This document shows, piece after piece, positions 39,342-48,956 of a stretch of DNA of 64,000 bases. Origin of the DNA: Solirubrobacterales bacterium (lineage in GTDB: Bacteria; Actinomycetota; Thermoleophilia; Solirubrobacterales; Solirubrobacteraceae). The stretch covers positions 30,204 through 94,203 of the forward strand of contig PKYB01000009.1 in NCBI GenBank assembly GCA_003133565.1. The letters run 5' to 3'. The translations under genes and the position numbers were made by a program. The notes beneath the pieces are model-generated. The model made no database searches and was not told the origin of the DNA. It saw nothing but the letters and a program-made list of their open reading frames with translations. How positions within the stretch are numbered: position 1 is the first letter of the stretch; every line of letters begins with the position of its first letter.

Positions 39342-40352
39342 TCATGCCGACTCGCGAACGACGAGCTCGGCCGGTATTGAGACGTTCGTCACGGCGCCAG
39401 TGCGTAGATGTTGGATCAGGTTCTCGGCGAGCAGCCGGCCTGCCAACGGTCCGTTCTGCCGGACCGTGGTCAGCGGCGGAGCGCTGTGGCGGGCGAGCGC
39501 CACGTCGTCGTAGCCGACCACCGCTACATCGTCGGGCACACGCAGGCCACGGGCGCGGAGCTCTTCCATCGCGGCGATCGCCACCGCGTCGCTGGTCACA
39601 AATAAGCCGTCGAGGTCACTGGCTTGCTCGAGCAGCGCTACCACCGCCTTGGTCCCCCACGCAAGCGAAAACGGACCGTAGGTGACGAGCGCCGGATCGA
39701 CGCTCTTGCCGGCGTCACGCAATGCCACCTCATAGCCTCGGTAGCGCTCGCGGACCTCAGGCTCGCGAGCCGGGCCTCCCATGAAGCCGATTCGACTCCT
39801 GCCGCGGCGCAGCAGATGCTCGGTCGCAACCTTGCCGCCGGCGAAATTGTCACCGCTCACCGAACAGTAGTTGTGGCTTCCAGACGCACCACCCCAGATG
39901 ACGAACGACGCATTCGCCTCGGTGAGCGTCTGGATGTGACTCGCTGTGCAGCTCGCGGCCAACAGGATGAAGCCGTCGACGCGGCCGGATTGGAGGTAAC
40001 GGCGCACCCAATCGGTGTCCGTCGGCGAGACCTGGATCACGAGGAGGTCGTAGCCCTCGGCATGGAGCCCGCTGGCGATCCCGCTCATCGTTTCGAGCAT
40101 GAAGGCGTCCGGCACGGTGTCATCGGCTTTGTACGCATAGGTCACGAGCGCCACGACGTGGCTCTGCCCAAGGCTCAGCCGTCGAGCTGGATCGCTCATC
40201 TGAAAGCGCTGCTGGCGGGCGATCTCGCGAATGCGCTGCTTCGTCTCAGCACCGACCAACGGGCTGTCGTTCAAGGCCCGTGAAACGGTCGACTTCGAAA
40301 CGCCCGCCAGGTGAGCAATGTCGACAATGGTGTTGGCGCGAGCGTCATTCAT
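39342..40352 (-). CDS. LacI-family transcriptional regulator
   Basis: TIVDIAHLAGVSKSTVSRALNDSPLVGAETKQRIREIA; periplasmic-binding-like effector domain. Confidence 0.93.
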   Translation of the reverse strand: MNDARANTIVDIAHLAGVSKSTVSRALNDSPLVGAETKQRIREIARQQRFQMSDPARRLSLGQSHVVALVTYAYKADDTVPDAFMLETMSGIASGLHAEGYDLLVIQVSPTDTDWVRRYLQSGRVDGFILLAASCTASHIQTLTEANASFVIWGGASGSHNYCSVSGDNFAGGKVATEHLLRRGRSRIGFMGGPAREPEVRERYRGYEVALRDAGKSVDPALVTYGPFSLAWGTKAVVALLEQASDLDGLFVTSDAVAIAAMEELRARGLRVPDDVAVVGYDDVALARHSAPPLTTVRQNGPLAGRLLAENLIQHLRTGAVTNVSIPAELVVRESA

Positions 40353-40366
40353 TGCAACCGGTTGCA
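40353..40366. promoter_or_regulatory. LacI-family operator palindrome (copy 2) at the lacI-like start
   Basis: Perfect palindrome TGCAACCGGTTGCA. Confidence 0.75.
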
Positions 40367-40439
40367 TCATAGCAGGACGAAAACCAGACTGCAGCCCACC
40401 TGCCGCCCCGACCGCCTGCTCAGCTTCGGCAGGCGGCGC

Positions 40440-40778
40440 TCAGAGTGCCGCCTGCTCCTCCACTGTCAGCTCCGCCCACGGCTCGACCTCGAGGCGGCCG
40501 TCGGGGATCGGATCGCCGCTGCGGATCGAGCGTCCATAGGTCCCCTCCTCCAAGCGCTGCTCGGCTCGCTCGATCGCCTCGAGGCGTTGCGTCAGCAACT
40601 CGTCCACAGCATCGTCGGTCCCGCGCTCGACGAGGCCATCGGCGTCACTGGAGGGGTCAGTCTGGTCCTCGGGCGTGGTGGCTGAACCGCGGCGCAGTCG
40701 CTCGAGTTCACCTTCAGTCTCCCGGCGTGCCTCCGCCAGCAGCACCACTGCACGGTCGTCGTCCACGCGGACAACCAT
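40440..40778 (-). CDS. DksA/TraR-like protein lacking zinc-finger cysteines
   Basis: EAIERAEQRLEEGTYGRSIRSGDPIPDGRLEVEPWAELTVEEQ aligns with the DksA C-terminal region with Cys positions replaced. Confidence 0.75.
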   Translation of the reverse strand: MVVRVDDDRAVVLLAEARRETEGELERLRRGSATTPEDQTDPSSDADGLVERGTDDAVDELLTQRLEAIERAEQRLEEGTYGRSIRSGDPIPDGRLEVEPWAELTVEEQAAL

Positions 40779-40829
40779 AGCCTGTCTGAGACAACGGCCC
40801 ACGTGCGCCGGGCGGACGGCGGCGGCGGA

Positions 40830-41435
40830 CTACTGAGGATCGCCGACGAACGCGCGCAGCGCGGCGTTGCCACCGCTCACGACCGGGTCGCCGTGGGCCA
40901 GCAGCAGGAGATCGAAGTCGAGCTCGAGCAGTCGCCCATAGGCCTCGCGAAGTCCGGCCTTTGTCTCCTCGGGATTGTCCATCAGCTCGTCGGGAACGAA
41001 GCCAAGCGACGCGCCATCGCGCCAGCGCACGACACCGTCGGCGCACGCCAGCGCGCGGTGCGCGGGGATATGCAGCGCGGTCTCATCGGGGCAGATCGCG
41101 TCAACTTCGTGAACGACGACACCGCCGGGCAGCTCATCGCCAAAGTCAAACGCCGTGACCGGCCCGCGGCCGGCGAGCTCGTGAAGGCCGTTGCGGATGC
41201 AGTGGATCGTGCTATCGAAGGCCTCGTGCAGTCGCCAGGCGTCACGGTCGTGGTGGCGATTGGTAAGCAGCACGTGCTCGGGCGTGGTGTGTGATTCAAA
41301 CCACGCGATGCCGTCGGGGGCCAGCAGCGGATCGATCGCGACGCGCTCGCTGGCGAGGTAGTACGAGCTGACGTTCATGTGGATCTGCGGGTGCCGGACG
41401 CTCGAATGCCAAAGGCCGGGCGCGATTTCCTCCAT
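40830..41435 (-). CDS. Metallo-beta-lactamase-fold-like hypothetical protein
   Basis: IAPGLWHSSV, LLTNRHHDRDA in place of HxHxDH, LLLAHGDPVVSGG. Confidence 0.6.
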   Translation of the reverse strand: MEEIAPGLWHSSVRHPQIHMNVSSYYLASERVAIDPLLAPDGIAWFESHTTPEHVLLTNRHHDRDAWRLHEAFDSTIHCIRNGLHELAGRGPVTAFDFGDELPGGVVVHEVDAICPDETALHIPAHRALACADGVVRWRDGASLGFVPDELMDNPEETKAGLREAYGRLLELDFDLLLLAHGDPVVSGGNAALRAFVGDPQ

Positions 41436-41500
41436 GCCGGCAGGTTAGCGGGCGACTTCCGGCCATAACGCGGCGCAGCCGGGCCGCCTCAGCGCCAGGC

Positions 41501-42781
41501 TCACCTCGGGTTGGTCGGGGTCGGCAGCGTCGTCCAGGCCGACCCCACGAGCTGGTCCGCCGAGGCGGAAATATGCCCGCTCCCCGTGGCTACGTAGTAG
41601 CCGACTGCATGACACGAGCTCGACGTGGCGCACGACACGCCGCCGCCGAGCGTATCCGAGCTACCTTCGCTCGCCGGAATCAGGAACTGCCAAAGCCCGC
41701 CGCTCAGGCTCTCGGCGAAGGGGGCCAGAGCCGTCGCGCCCGCGGCGCCGGTGCTTCCGCCTGAGGCGCCAGTACTACCAGTCGAGGCACCGGTACTACC
41801 AGCCGAGACGCCAGTACTGCCGGTCGAGACGCCAGTGCTGCCAGTACCGCCTTCCGACGGCTGTTCCGAAGCTTCAACGTCGCCGACGGCGACACAACTG
41901 TCGACTTGAGGGCAGCTGATGCCCGAGAAGCCCGCCGTCGGCGCCGCGGCGACGGTCAGCTCCGAGACCTCTCCGCCGCCGATCTCGAGCGCTAGCGGCG
42001 TCGTGGTGTTCGCGCCCGCGGCCTGAACCGTGCCGGCCGCGATACACCAGCCGGCCGCAGGGCACGACACCGAGGTGAGCGTCGGCGTTTCACCTGTGAC
42101 GTGTGTGGAGACGGCGTGCCAGCCGCCGTCGTCGTAGCGCTCCACGCGCGCAGACTGACCGTCGCCGGAGAATGCAGTGCCGACAGCGACACAGTTGTAG
42201 CGCGATGCACACGACACACCGTGCAGCGGCGCGCCGTTGCCGCCACTCGAGCCGGGGCTCGTCATCCGTGACCACTTCCGGCCGTTCCACAGCTCGATGA
42301 GCGGCTGGCCCTGTGCCGTGGCGCCGACCGCCACGCAGAAGCGCGTAGCGACGCAGGAGATGCTCTCGAGCGTTGACGCACGCGGCGAGGATCGGACGGC
42401 CTCGCGGCTCCAGCGTCGTCCGCGCCAGATCTCGCTGAGCGCTCCGCCGTTCTGCTCGTCGCCCACCGCGATGCAAAACACGGCTGAGACACACGAAACT
42501 CCGAGTAGCTGTGACGAGCGGCCGACTGCAGCGACGGGGAGCGCGACCCAGGCGCCATCGCGCAGGGCCTCGGCGAGCGGCAGCTCGTTGGCGCCAGACG
42601 CGATCTGGCCGACCGCCATGCAGTCAGCGTCCGGGGCGCAGGAAATCGCCGCGAGCGAGTTCTGCGAAGCAAACTGAGTCGCGGACGCGTCGACGGCGCC
42701 ACCGCTGCAGGCCACCGCGAGGGCAAGCGCGGCACCCAGCGCGCAGCCGCCAGCGAACAGCCGGGTCCCAGACCTATACAC
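41501..42781 (-). CDS. Secreted repeat protein with SCxxxxxCxAVG motifs and GSTG linker
   Basis: Signal/lipobox-like N terminus; seven SC-x5-C-x-AxG repeats; five 7-aa GSTG repeats. Confidence 0.75.
   Translation of the reverse strand: MYRSGTRLFAGGCALGAALALAVACSGGAVDASATQFASQNSLAAISCAPDADCMAVGQIASGANELPLAEALRDGAWVALPVAAVGRSSQLLGVSCVSAVFCIAVGDEQNGGALSEIWRGRRWSREAVRSSPRASTLESISCVATRFCVAVGATAQGQPLIELWNGRKWSRMTSPGSSGGNGAPLHGVSCASRYNCVAVGTAFSGDGQSARVERYDDGGWHAVSTHVTGETPTLTSVSCPAAGWCIAAGTVQAAGANTTTPLALEIGGGEVSELTVAAAPTAGFSGISCPQVDSCVAVGDVEASEQPSEGGTGSTGVSTGSTGVSAGSTGASTGSTGASGGSTGAAGATALAPFAESLSGGLWQFLIPASEGSSDTLGGGVSCATSSSCHAVGYYVATGSGHISASADQLVGSAWTTLPTPTNPR
41740..41850. repeat. Approximately five 21-nt coding tandem repeats (GSTGxSx)
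   Basis: Units such as gaggcgccagtactaccagtc / gaggcaccggtactaccagcc / gagacgccagtactgccggtc. Confidence 0.75.
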
Positions 42782-43023
42782 GCGCTCAGGCTCGCTTGCG
42801 CCGGCGTGCTGCGTCCGCTTGCGTCAATCCGCACTGTCGGCGGTGGCGACCTCGCTCCCCCGCGTTGACTCGGCCGGCTCTCATGGCGGCAAAAGCTACA
42901 CGCTCGCGCGTAGCCCGCGGGCATGCGGTCGAGCCGCTTGGTTCGCTGGCGGCGCCCACGCGCCGAGTACCGTAAAGCCCTAACCTCACTGGTAATGCGT
43001 ATCCGCTCCCGCCGCCCCTGGTC

Positions 43024-43428
43024 TTGAGCGACGAGCCGACTACCGACCCTGGCCTCGAGCTCGACCTTGCCGCCGCCGATGTCCGCGCCGACAGCGCGGA
43101 CATCGACGCTCTGGTCGCCGCGCTCGCGGCGCGTCTCGAGGAGGCACTGCCTCGCGTCGTGTCCGTCAGACGACGCAAGGTCGGCGGCTGGCGCTCCAAG
43201 GAGACCGAGGTGCAAGCGATCTCGCTGAGCGTCGGCGACTCACGTTTCGAGCTCGTACGCACGCCCGCCGGCTTCGAGTGCACACGGCACGAAGTCGTCC
43301 GCGGCATCACGCTGAGACGCGAACGCCAGATGATCGCGGACTGGATCAAAGACGTTGTCGCCGCTGTCACGCGCACCGCAGAGCTCGGCCAGCAGGCGCG
43401 CAGCGCACTGCAAAGGCTCGTTACGTGA
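43024..43428 (+). CDS. Small hypothetical protein, first gene of the YbjQ cassette
   Basis: TTG start; GTGA overlap with the next gene. Confidence 0.55.
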   Translation: MSDEPTTDPGLELDLAAADVRADSADIDALVAALAARLEEALPRVVSVRRRKVGGWRSKETEVQAISLSVGDSRFELVRTPAGFECTRHEVVRGITLRRERQMIADWIKDVVAAVTRTAELGQQARSALQRLVT

Positions 43429-44354
43429 GCCCGCTGTTCGGGCGCCGGGCACCTGGCCCGGACCCGGCAGAGGACGAACGGGCTGCGCGCTCTCGCGAGC
43501 GCCTCGAAGCAGGCGGGATACCGGTCGCGGCGGCCGAGCGCCTCGCCGCGCTCGCACAGCCGGGCGGGGCGGCGGGTCCATTTGGCAGCGACCTCGGCGT
43601 TGGCGAGTTCGCCCTGCTGGCATCGCTTGGTGTGAAGCCCGTAACGCTCGTGATGGGATCCTCGATCTACCACACCGGTTGGCAGACCGGCTATTACTTC
43701 CAGCCGGGCGAGGTCCCCGCGCTCTCAACCGCCTTCAACGAGAGCCGTCGCCTAGCACTCGGCCGCCTGCTGGAGGAAGCCCAAACCGCCAAGGCCGACG
43801 CCGTCGTCGGCGTGCGAATCACGCAGGGCGCACACGACTGGGCTCCGGGCGCCGTCGAGTTCATCGCCGTGGGCACCGCCGTTCACCTTCCTGACCGCCT
43901 GCGCACGCCTGGGCAGACCGTGCTCACCGACCTTTCGGGGCAGGAGTTCTGGGAGCTGTGCGCCGCCGGTGTACGCCCAGTCGGAATCGCCGCATACACG
44001 AGCGTCCACTACGTCCCGGCAACATGGCAGACGCGCATGGCGCAGGGCGGCAGCATGTTTGGCGGCTCTGCCTCGTGGACCAATCAGGAGCTGCCGGACT
44101 TCACCCAGGGCGTCTACGACGCGCGCGAGACCGCGATGCGCCGACTCACCGGGCAGGGTGCCGAGCTCGGCGGCGACGGGATCGTCGGCGTCACGATCGA
44201 ACAGCACTCACGAACCTACCGCGTCCGCCGCGGCGGCTTCGAAACCGACGATCTGATCGTCACGTTCCATGTCATGGGCACAATCATCGCCGAGGACCCA
44301 GCGCTCCGCAGCGACACGCCGCCCCCTGCGCTCAGCGTCCTCTCGTTGAGCTGA
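43425..44354 (+). CDS. Double YbjQ/DUF74 (heavy-metal-binding domain) protein
   Basis: Two copies of VMGSSIYH...AxxEARxxALxRLxxEAxxxxADAVVGVRI...EFIAVGTAV; GTG start. Confidence 0.78.
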   Translation: MSPLFGRRAPGPDPAEDERAARSRERLEAGGIPVAAAERLAALAQPGGAAGPFGSDLGVGEFALLASLGVKPVTLVMGSSIYHTGWQTGYYFQPGEVPALSTAFNESRRLALGRLLEEAQTAKADAVVGVRITQGAHDWAPGAVEFIAVGTAVHLPDRLRTPGQTVLTDLSGQEFWELCAAGVRPVGIAAYTSVHYVPATWQTRMAQGGSMFGGSASWTNQELPDFTQGVYDARETAMRRLTGQGAELGGDGIVGVTIEQHSRTYRVRRGGFETDDLIVTFHVMGTIIAEDPALRSDTPPPALSVLSLS

Positions 44355-44396
44355 GCCACCCGCCTCCATCCGACGATCGCGAAAGGAACACCGCCC

Positions 44397-45206
44397 ATGG
44401 CCTACGACCCCCAGAGCACAGAAGGCCTCCCCGAGGCGGGAAGGGCCCGGCTGCAGCAGAACCGCGCCGGTCTCTTTACCAGCGACCTGTCGGTCAATGA
44501 GTTCCTGCTCGTGCGTCAAGCCGGTTTCCAGCCGCTGGGGCTCGTGATCGGCTCGAGCATCTACCACATCGGGATTCAGCTCGCGAGCTATCGCCAGAAC
44601 CAGGAGCTGACCGTGCTCTCGCAGGCGATGTACGAGGCGCGCGAGCTGGCGATGACGCGGATGGAGGAGGAAGCCGAGCAGCTCGGCGCTGACGGCGTGG
44701 TCGGCGTGCGACTCGACATCGGCCGCTACGAGTGGGGCGAGAACATGGCGGAGTTCATCGCGGTCGGCACCGCGGTGAAGCATCGCGAGGGTGAGCTGCA
44801 CCGCGCGCCCTCAGGACGCCCATTCACGAGCGATCTCACGGGCCAGGAGTTCTGGACGTTGCTGCAGACCGGTCATCGCCCGGTCGGAATGGTGATGGGC
44901 TCCTGCGTCTACCACGTCGCGCACCAGACGATGCGCCAGTCGCTGAAGAACACGGGCCAGAACATCGAGCTGCCCAACTTCACACAGGCCCTCTACGACG
45001 CGCGCGAGCTCGCGATGGAGCGGATGCAGGCCGAGGCTCTGGAGGCCAAGGCCGAGGGCATCGTCGGCGTTGACATCCACGAGCGCTCCCACGGCTGGGG
45101 CAGCCACGTGATCGAGTTCTTCGCCATTGGCACCGCGATCATCCCGAGCGAGGGCATTGAGGATCACGTGATCCCGACGCCGCAGGTCGTGCTCGACCTC
45201 TCCTGA
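44397..45206 (+). CDS. Double YbjQ/DUF74 protein, paralog of the preceding gene
   Basis: LVIGSSIYHIG...MYEARELAMTRMEEEAEQLGADGVVGVRLD...EFIAVGTAV, then a second similar copy. Confidence 0.82.
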   Translation: MAYDPQSTEGLPEAGRARLQQNRAGLFTSDLSVNEFLLVRQAGFQPLGLVIGSSIYHIGIQLASYRQNQELTVLSQAMYEARELAMTRMEEEAEQLGADGVVGVRLDIGRYEWGENMAEFIAVGTAVKHREGELHRAPSGRPFTSDLTGQEFWTLLQTGHRPVGMVMGSCVYHVAHQTMRQSLKNTGQNIELPNFTQALYDARELAMERMQAEALEAKAEGIVGVDIHERSHGWGSHVIEFFAIGTAIIPSEGIEDHVIPTPQVVLDLS

Positions 45207-45343
45207 GCGCCGCCAGCGATACCAGCGCAGCAAGCAGCCCAGACGCACAGCGGAACCGACTTGAGGAGCGGTACGGCAGCCGGCGCAACCCTGCTGATAG
45301 GTGGCGCCCTCAGAACCGCGCGTCGCTAACGTTCTCCGGCCGA

Positions 45344-46240
45344 ATGCAACGTGATCGACGATCGCGCGGCCGCCGGCCATCAATCCGTGTGAGCCTGCCC
45401 CTGATCGCGCTCAGCGCGATTGCGGTCATTGCGGCGATTGGCGTCGAGCACCTCGCTACCGCCGTCAGCGCTCCGGCTTCCGTCGACCCGTTCGCGACGG
45501 CGGCGATGCGCACCGTCCTCAGACAGCGCCGCGGCAACATCACCGCCGCGCTCTACAACGTGAACACCGGTGACACATTCCTCTACCACCCCGGCGATCG
45601 CGAGCAGACGGCGAGCATCATGAAGGTCGACCTCCTCGCGACGCTATTGCACGATGCGGAAGAGCACCACGAGTCGTTGAGCGGTGAGGATCAATACCTC
45701 GCCGCCGGCATGATCGAGGAAAGCGACAACGAGGACGCCACGGACCTCTGGTTTGATGCCGGCGGCGACAGGGCCATTACCGCCTTTGATCGCAGCGTCG
45801 GCATGACCCAGACGACGCCGAACGCCAACGGCTACTGGGGCGAAACGCTGACGACGGCGCGCGACCAAATCCGTCTGCTGCGCGTGATCGCTCTCCCCAA
45901 CGACCATTTGCACTACAACTGGCGCGACTCCGAGCTCTACCTGATGACCCACGTCGCCCCGTTCGAGCGCTGGGGTGTCTCCTCGGGTCCGCCGCCAGAC
46001 GTCAGCGTCGCGCTCAAGAACGGCTGGGTGCCGATCATCGGCGACGACTGGCAGGTCAACAGCATCGGCGCCATTGACGGTGACGGACGCGATTACCTGC
46101 TCGCCGTGCTTACGAGCGGCAATGTCGGCGAGAATTACGGGATCGACACGATCGAGGGCATATCGCGGATCGTCTGGTCGAGCCTCAGGCCTCGCGGCTC
46201 AACCGGAACCACCGGCGCTAGCGCCACCACGCACTCGTGA
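45344..46240 (+). CDS. Class A beta-lactamase-fold serine hydrolase, membrane anchored
   Basis: N-terminal TM; TASIMK (SxxK); ESDNED (SDN); VALKNGW. Confidence 0.82.
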   Translation: MQRDRRSRGRRPSIRVSLPLIALSAIAVIAAIGVEHLATAVSAPASVDPFATAAMRTVLRQRRGNITAALYNVNTGDTFLYHPGDREQTASIMKVDLLATLLHDAEEHHESLSGEDQYLAAGMIEESDNEDATDLWFDAGGDRAITAFDRSVGMTQTTPNANGYWGETLTTARDQIRLLRVIALPNDHLHYNWRDSELYLMTHVAPFERWGVSSGPPPDVSVALKNGWVPIIGDDWQVNSIGAIDGDGRDYLLAVLTSGNVGENYGIDTIEGISRIVWSSLRPRGSTGTTGASATTHS

Positions 46241-47277
46241 GGCGTCCAGGTGCGCTCGTCCTGGGGGGCGCGCTGGCGCTGGCCGTGCTGGTGGCCGCCG
46301 TCGCCCTCGCCGGCGGTCTCAAGTCGCACCACTCCCGGCCGCTCCCTCGGGACGCCGCCGCTGCCTTCGGCGCGACCGCTGCCAGCGGCCCGAGCGGGAC
46401 CACCGGCACCACCGGCACTACCGGCACTACGGGTCCCACCGGCCCCACCGGCCCCACCGGCCCCACCGGCCCGACAGGCTCGAGCACTACCACCGGCCCG
46501 AGCGGCGCCACCACCCCCCTCGCCCCGCAAGACCCCTTCACAACGCACGCGATGCGACGTTTTCTTGCGCAGCGCGCCGGCAACATCACTGCAGCCGTGT
46601 ACGACGTCTCGACCAACACGACGTTCCTCTTTCACCCCGGTGATCGCGAGCAGACGGCAAGCATCGTCAAGGCCGACATCCTCGCGACGTTGCTCGCGCA
46701 GGCCCAAGCGCAAGGCACGACGCTCGACGCCGACGAGCGCGCGGTCGCCACCGGGATGATCGAGGAGAGCGACAACGACGACGCGACGACGCTATGGGAC
46801 GACGAAGGTGGCCCGGGAGCTGTTGCCGCGTTCGACGCCAGGATCGGCATGACGCAGACGACGCCAAACCTTGCCTGGGGCCTCACCGAGACGACGCCGC
46901 GCGACCAGCTTCGCCTGCTCCGCCACATCGCGCTCACCAACGACGTCCTGCACTACCAGTCGCGGGCCTATGAGCTCTACCTGATGGAGCACGTCATCTC
47001 CTTCGACTACTGGGGCGTCTCCGCTGGCCCGTCACGGGGCACCACGGTGGCGCTGAAGAACGGCTGGCTGCCAGTGGGCAATGGCTGGCAGATCAACAGC
47101 ATCGGCGCGATCCAGGGCGCCGGCCGCCACTACCTGATCGCTGTGATGACCAACGCCAACCCCGACGAGGCCTACGGGATCGACACGATCGAGGGCATCT
47201 CGCGGATCGTCTGGTCAACGCTGGCGCTCAACCCGGTCTCACACACCGCCTTGCCGGCGACCTCCCCGACGGCCTGA
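46237..47277 (+). CDS. Class A beta-lactamase-fold serine hydrolase, tandem paralog with Gly-Thr-Pro linker
   Basis: TASIVK, ESDNDD, VALKNGW; GTG start overlapping the upstream stop. Confidence 0.82.
   Translation: MRRPGALVLGGALALAVLVAAVALAGGLKSHHSRPLPRDAAAAFGATAASGPSGTTGTTGTTGTTGPTGPTGPTGPTGPTGSSTTTGPSGATTPLAPQDPFTTHAMRRFLAQRAGNITAAVYDVSTNTTFLFHPGDREQTASIVKADILATLLAQAQAQGTTLDADERAVATGMIEESDNDDATTLWDDEGGPGAVAAFDARIGMTQTTPNLAWGLTETTPRDQLRLLRHIALTNDVLHYQSRAYELYLMEHVISFDYWGVSAGPSRGTTVALKNGWLPVGNGWQINSIGAIQGAGRHYLIAVMTNANPDEAYGIDTIEGISRIVWSTLALNPVSHTALPATSPTA
46396..46478. repeat. 9-nt collagen-like coding tandem repeat (G-T-T / G-P-T)
   Basis: accaccggcaccaccggcactaccggc...cccaccggccccaccggc. 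Confidence 0.8.
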
Positions 47278-47343
47278 GCGCGCCCGGCAGGCCACGCAGC
47301 GCGGCGCGTCGTGAACGCAGTGCGCCTCCCAGCCTGAACCGGC

Positions 47344-48561
47344 CTAGAGTTGGAAGCGCCCGTCGGCGTAGATGACGAGCGTGCTGCCGTCGCTGAGCGT
47401 CGCCGTGACGGTGCGATCCGTCGTCGAGACGATGTCGGTGTGCACGCTCGAGTCGTTGAATCCGAGGCGCTCCCACTCCGCGGCGCTCACGCCGTCGGGA
47501 TCGCCGGCGTAGCAGTCGTGGTAGGAGTCGCCGAGCGCGATGTGGGTGTTGCCGTACGGTCCGCCGACGTTCTCGTCAAACAGCGTCTCGGCCATGAACT
47601 TCGTGATTCGTGACAAGCGCCCGTCGGTGAGCGAGAACTCCCCCACCTTGTCGGCGTTTGCTGTCGCGACCATCTCCTTGATCACGTCCTCGTTCTGCTC
47701 GGCCGTGGCTTTGACGACCACGCCTTGCTCGAACTCCAGGCGCACGCCGGTAACGAGGTTGCCGTAGCGGTACAGCGGCTGGTTGAAGTAGATCCAGCCC
47801 TCCGTGCCGCGCCAGTCCGGGCTGGTGAAGATCTCAAAGCTCGGAATGTTGCGCCCGCTCCCCCCCACCCAGCGGCGGTCCGCGCCGATCTTGAGGTGCA
47901 GGTCGACGTCCTCGCCAACGATGTGCAGGTGCTCGATCGCGAGCGCGTTGAGGCGCTCCACGTAATCGTTGATCTGCTCACTCACCTGGCGCCAGCGAGC
48001 GGCCGGGTCCTCCTCGTCGAGAAAACACGCATCGATGATCTGCTGCCAGTAATCGACTTCACTGAGGCCGGCCTCCTCGGCCATCGCCGGCGTCCCGTAG
48101 AGCCCGAGCGTCCAGGTGAACTTGCCCGCGTTCTCCTTCGCGGTGCGCCATTCCATCCACGGCTTCATCGTCGCGCCGCGGCGCATGATCTTCGCCGGCG
48201 GAACGCCCTCGAGCGCCTGCATGTCGGCGTCGCTGAGCACGGCCACCATGTGATCGATCTCGTCGACGAGGCCGCGACGGTAACGCGCCGGGAAGAAGTC
48301 GATCTGCCCATCGCTCGCGAGCTCGAAGAAATCGCGCGTGACGTTGTAGTCGCCGTCGTCGTCCGGCGAGTAATGCCCGATCGGGTGGCAACCCGCGCGC
48401 ACCACCGCGCGCATCAGCTCAACGTAGAGCGGTTTGGCCGACTCGCTTGCAACCACGAGCACGACGTCACCCGCACGCACGCCATCGCCGCCGCCGAGCG
48501 CAAAGTTCACGAGGACGTCGGCGTAGCGCTCGAGGACCTGCTGATCTGGCTTGTAGCTCAT
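47344..48561 (-). CDS. M29-family (thermophilic) aminopeptidase
   Basis: MSYKPDQQVLERYADVLVNFALGGGDGVRAGDVVLV; GRNIPSFEIFTSPDWRGTEGWIYFNQPLYRYG; GNTHIALGDSY. Confidence 0.92.
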   Translation of the reverse strand: MSYKPDQQVLERYADVLVNFALGGGDGVRAGDVVLVVASESAKPLYVELMRAVVRAGCHPIGHYSPDDDGDYNVTRDFFELASDGQIDFFPARYRRGLVDEIDHMVAVLSDADMQALEGVPPAKIMRRGATMKPWMEWRTAKENAGKFTWTLGLYGTPAMAEEAGLSEVDYWQQIIDACFLDEEDPAARWRQVSEQINDYVERLNALAIEHLHIVGEDVDLHLKIGADRRWVGGSGRNIPSFEIFTSPDWRGTEGWIYFNQPLYRYGNLVTGVRLEFEQGVVVKATAEQNEDVIKEMVATANADKVGEFSLTDGRLSRITKFMAETLFDENVGGPYGNTHIALGDSYHDCYAGDPDGVSAAEWERLGFNDSSVHTDIVSTTDRTVTATLSDGSTLVIYADGRFQL

Positions 48562-48956
48562 GCTCACGACCCTATCCGATGGGTAGGCCAGGGTGGATTT
48601 CGACGGAGAATGCGAGATCGAGCCGGTCCGGCACTTGCATCGGCCGGAGGGGCAACGTATGTTGGCTCCAGGACGCGGAACGAGCCGCAAAGAGCGAGGC
48701 CACCGAGGTGTGAGGCCGCGCCACCACGAGACCGGAGCCGCCCTTTCGGGAGCGGAACCGGAGGAGGGTCCTCAGACGGCTCGCTTCCGCGTCTTACTCG
48801 TTCCCGACCGCGTCGTTCTTCGGGCGTCGGGAGCCGCCGGGCGTCCGCGCCATGGCGAGATTGGCCGAACGTGGCCCGAGTGGGCAGGTGCAAACGAGAG
48901 CCACGTGCACCCGCAGGCTCGATGAGCGCGAAGCGCTAGGCTCTACGGCGGCGCCC

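Noticed and set aside
41740-46478. Short regular repeats considered as CRISPR-like arrays
   Set aside because: Repeats are in frame, lack unique spacers and encode Gly/Thr/Ser/Pro linkers
48562-48956. Possible small genes or leader RNA upstream of the Sco1 gene
   Set aside because: ORFs are short and compositionally biased with no recognisable motif, and no known riboswitch signature was seen
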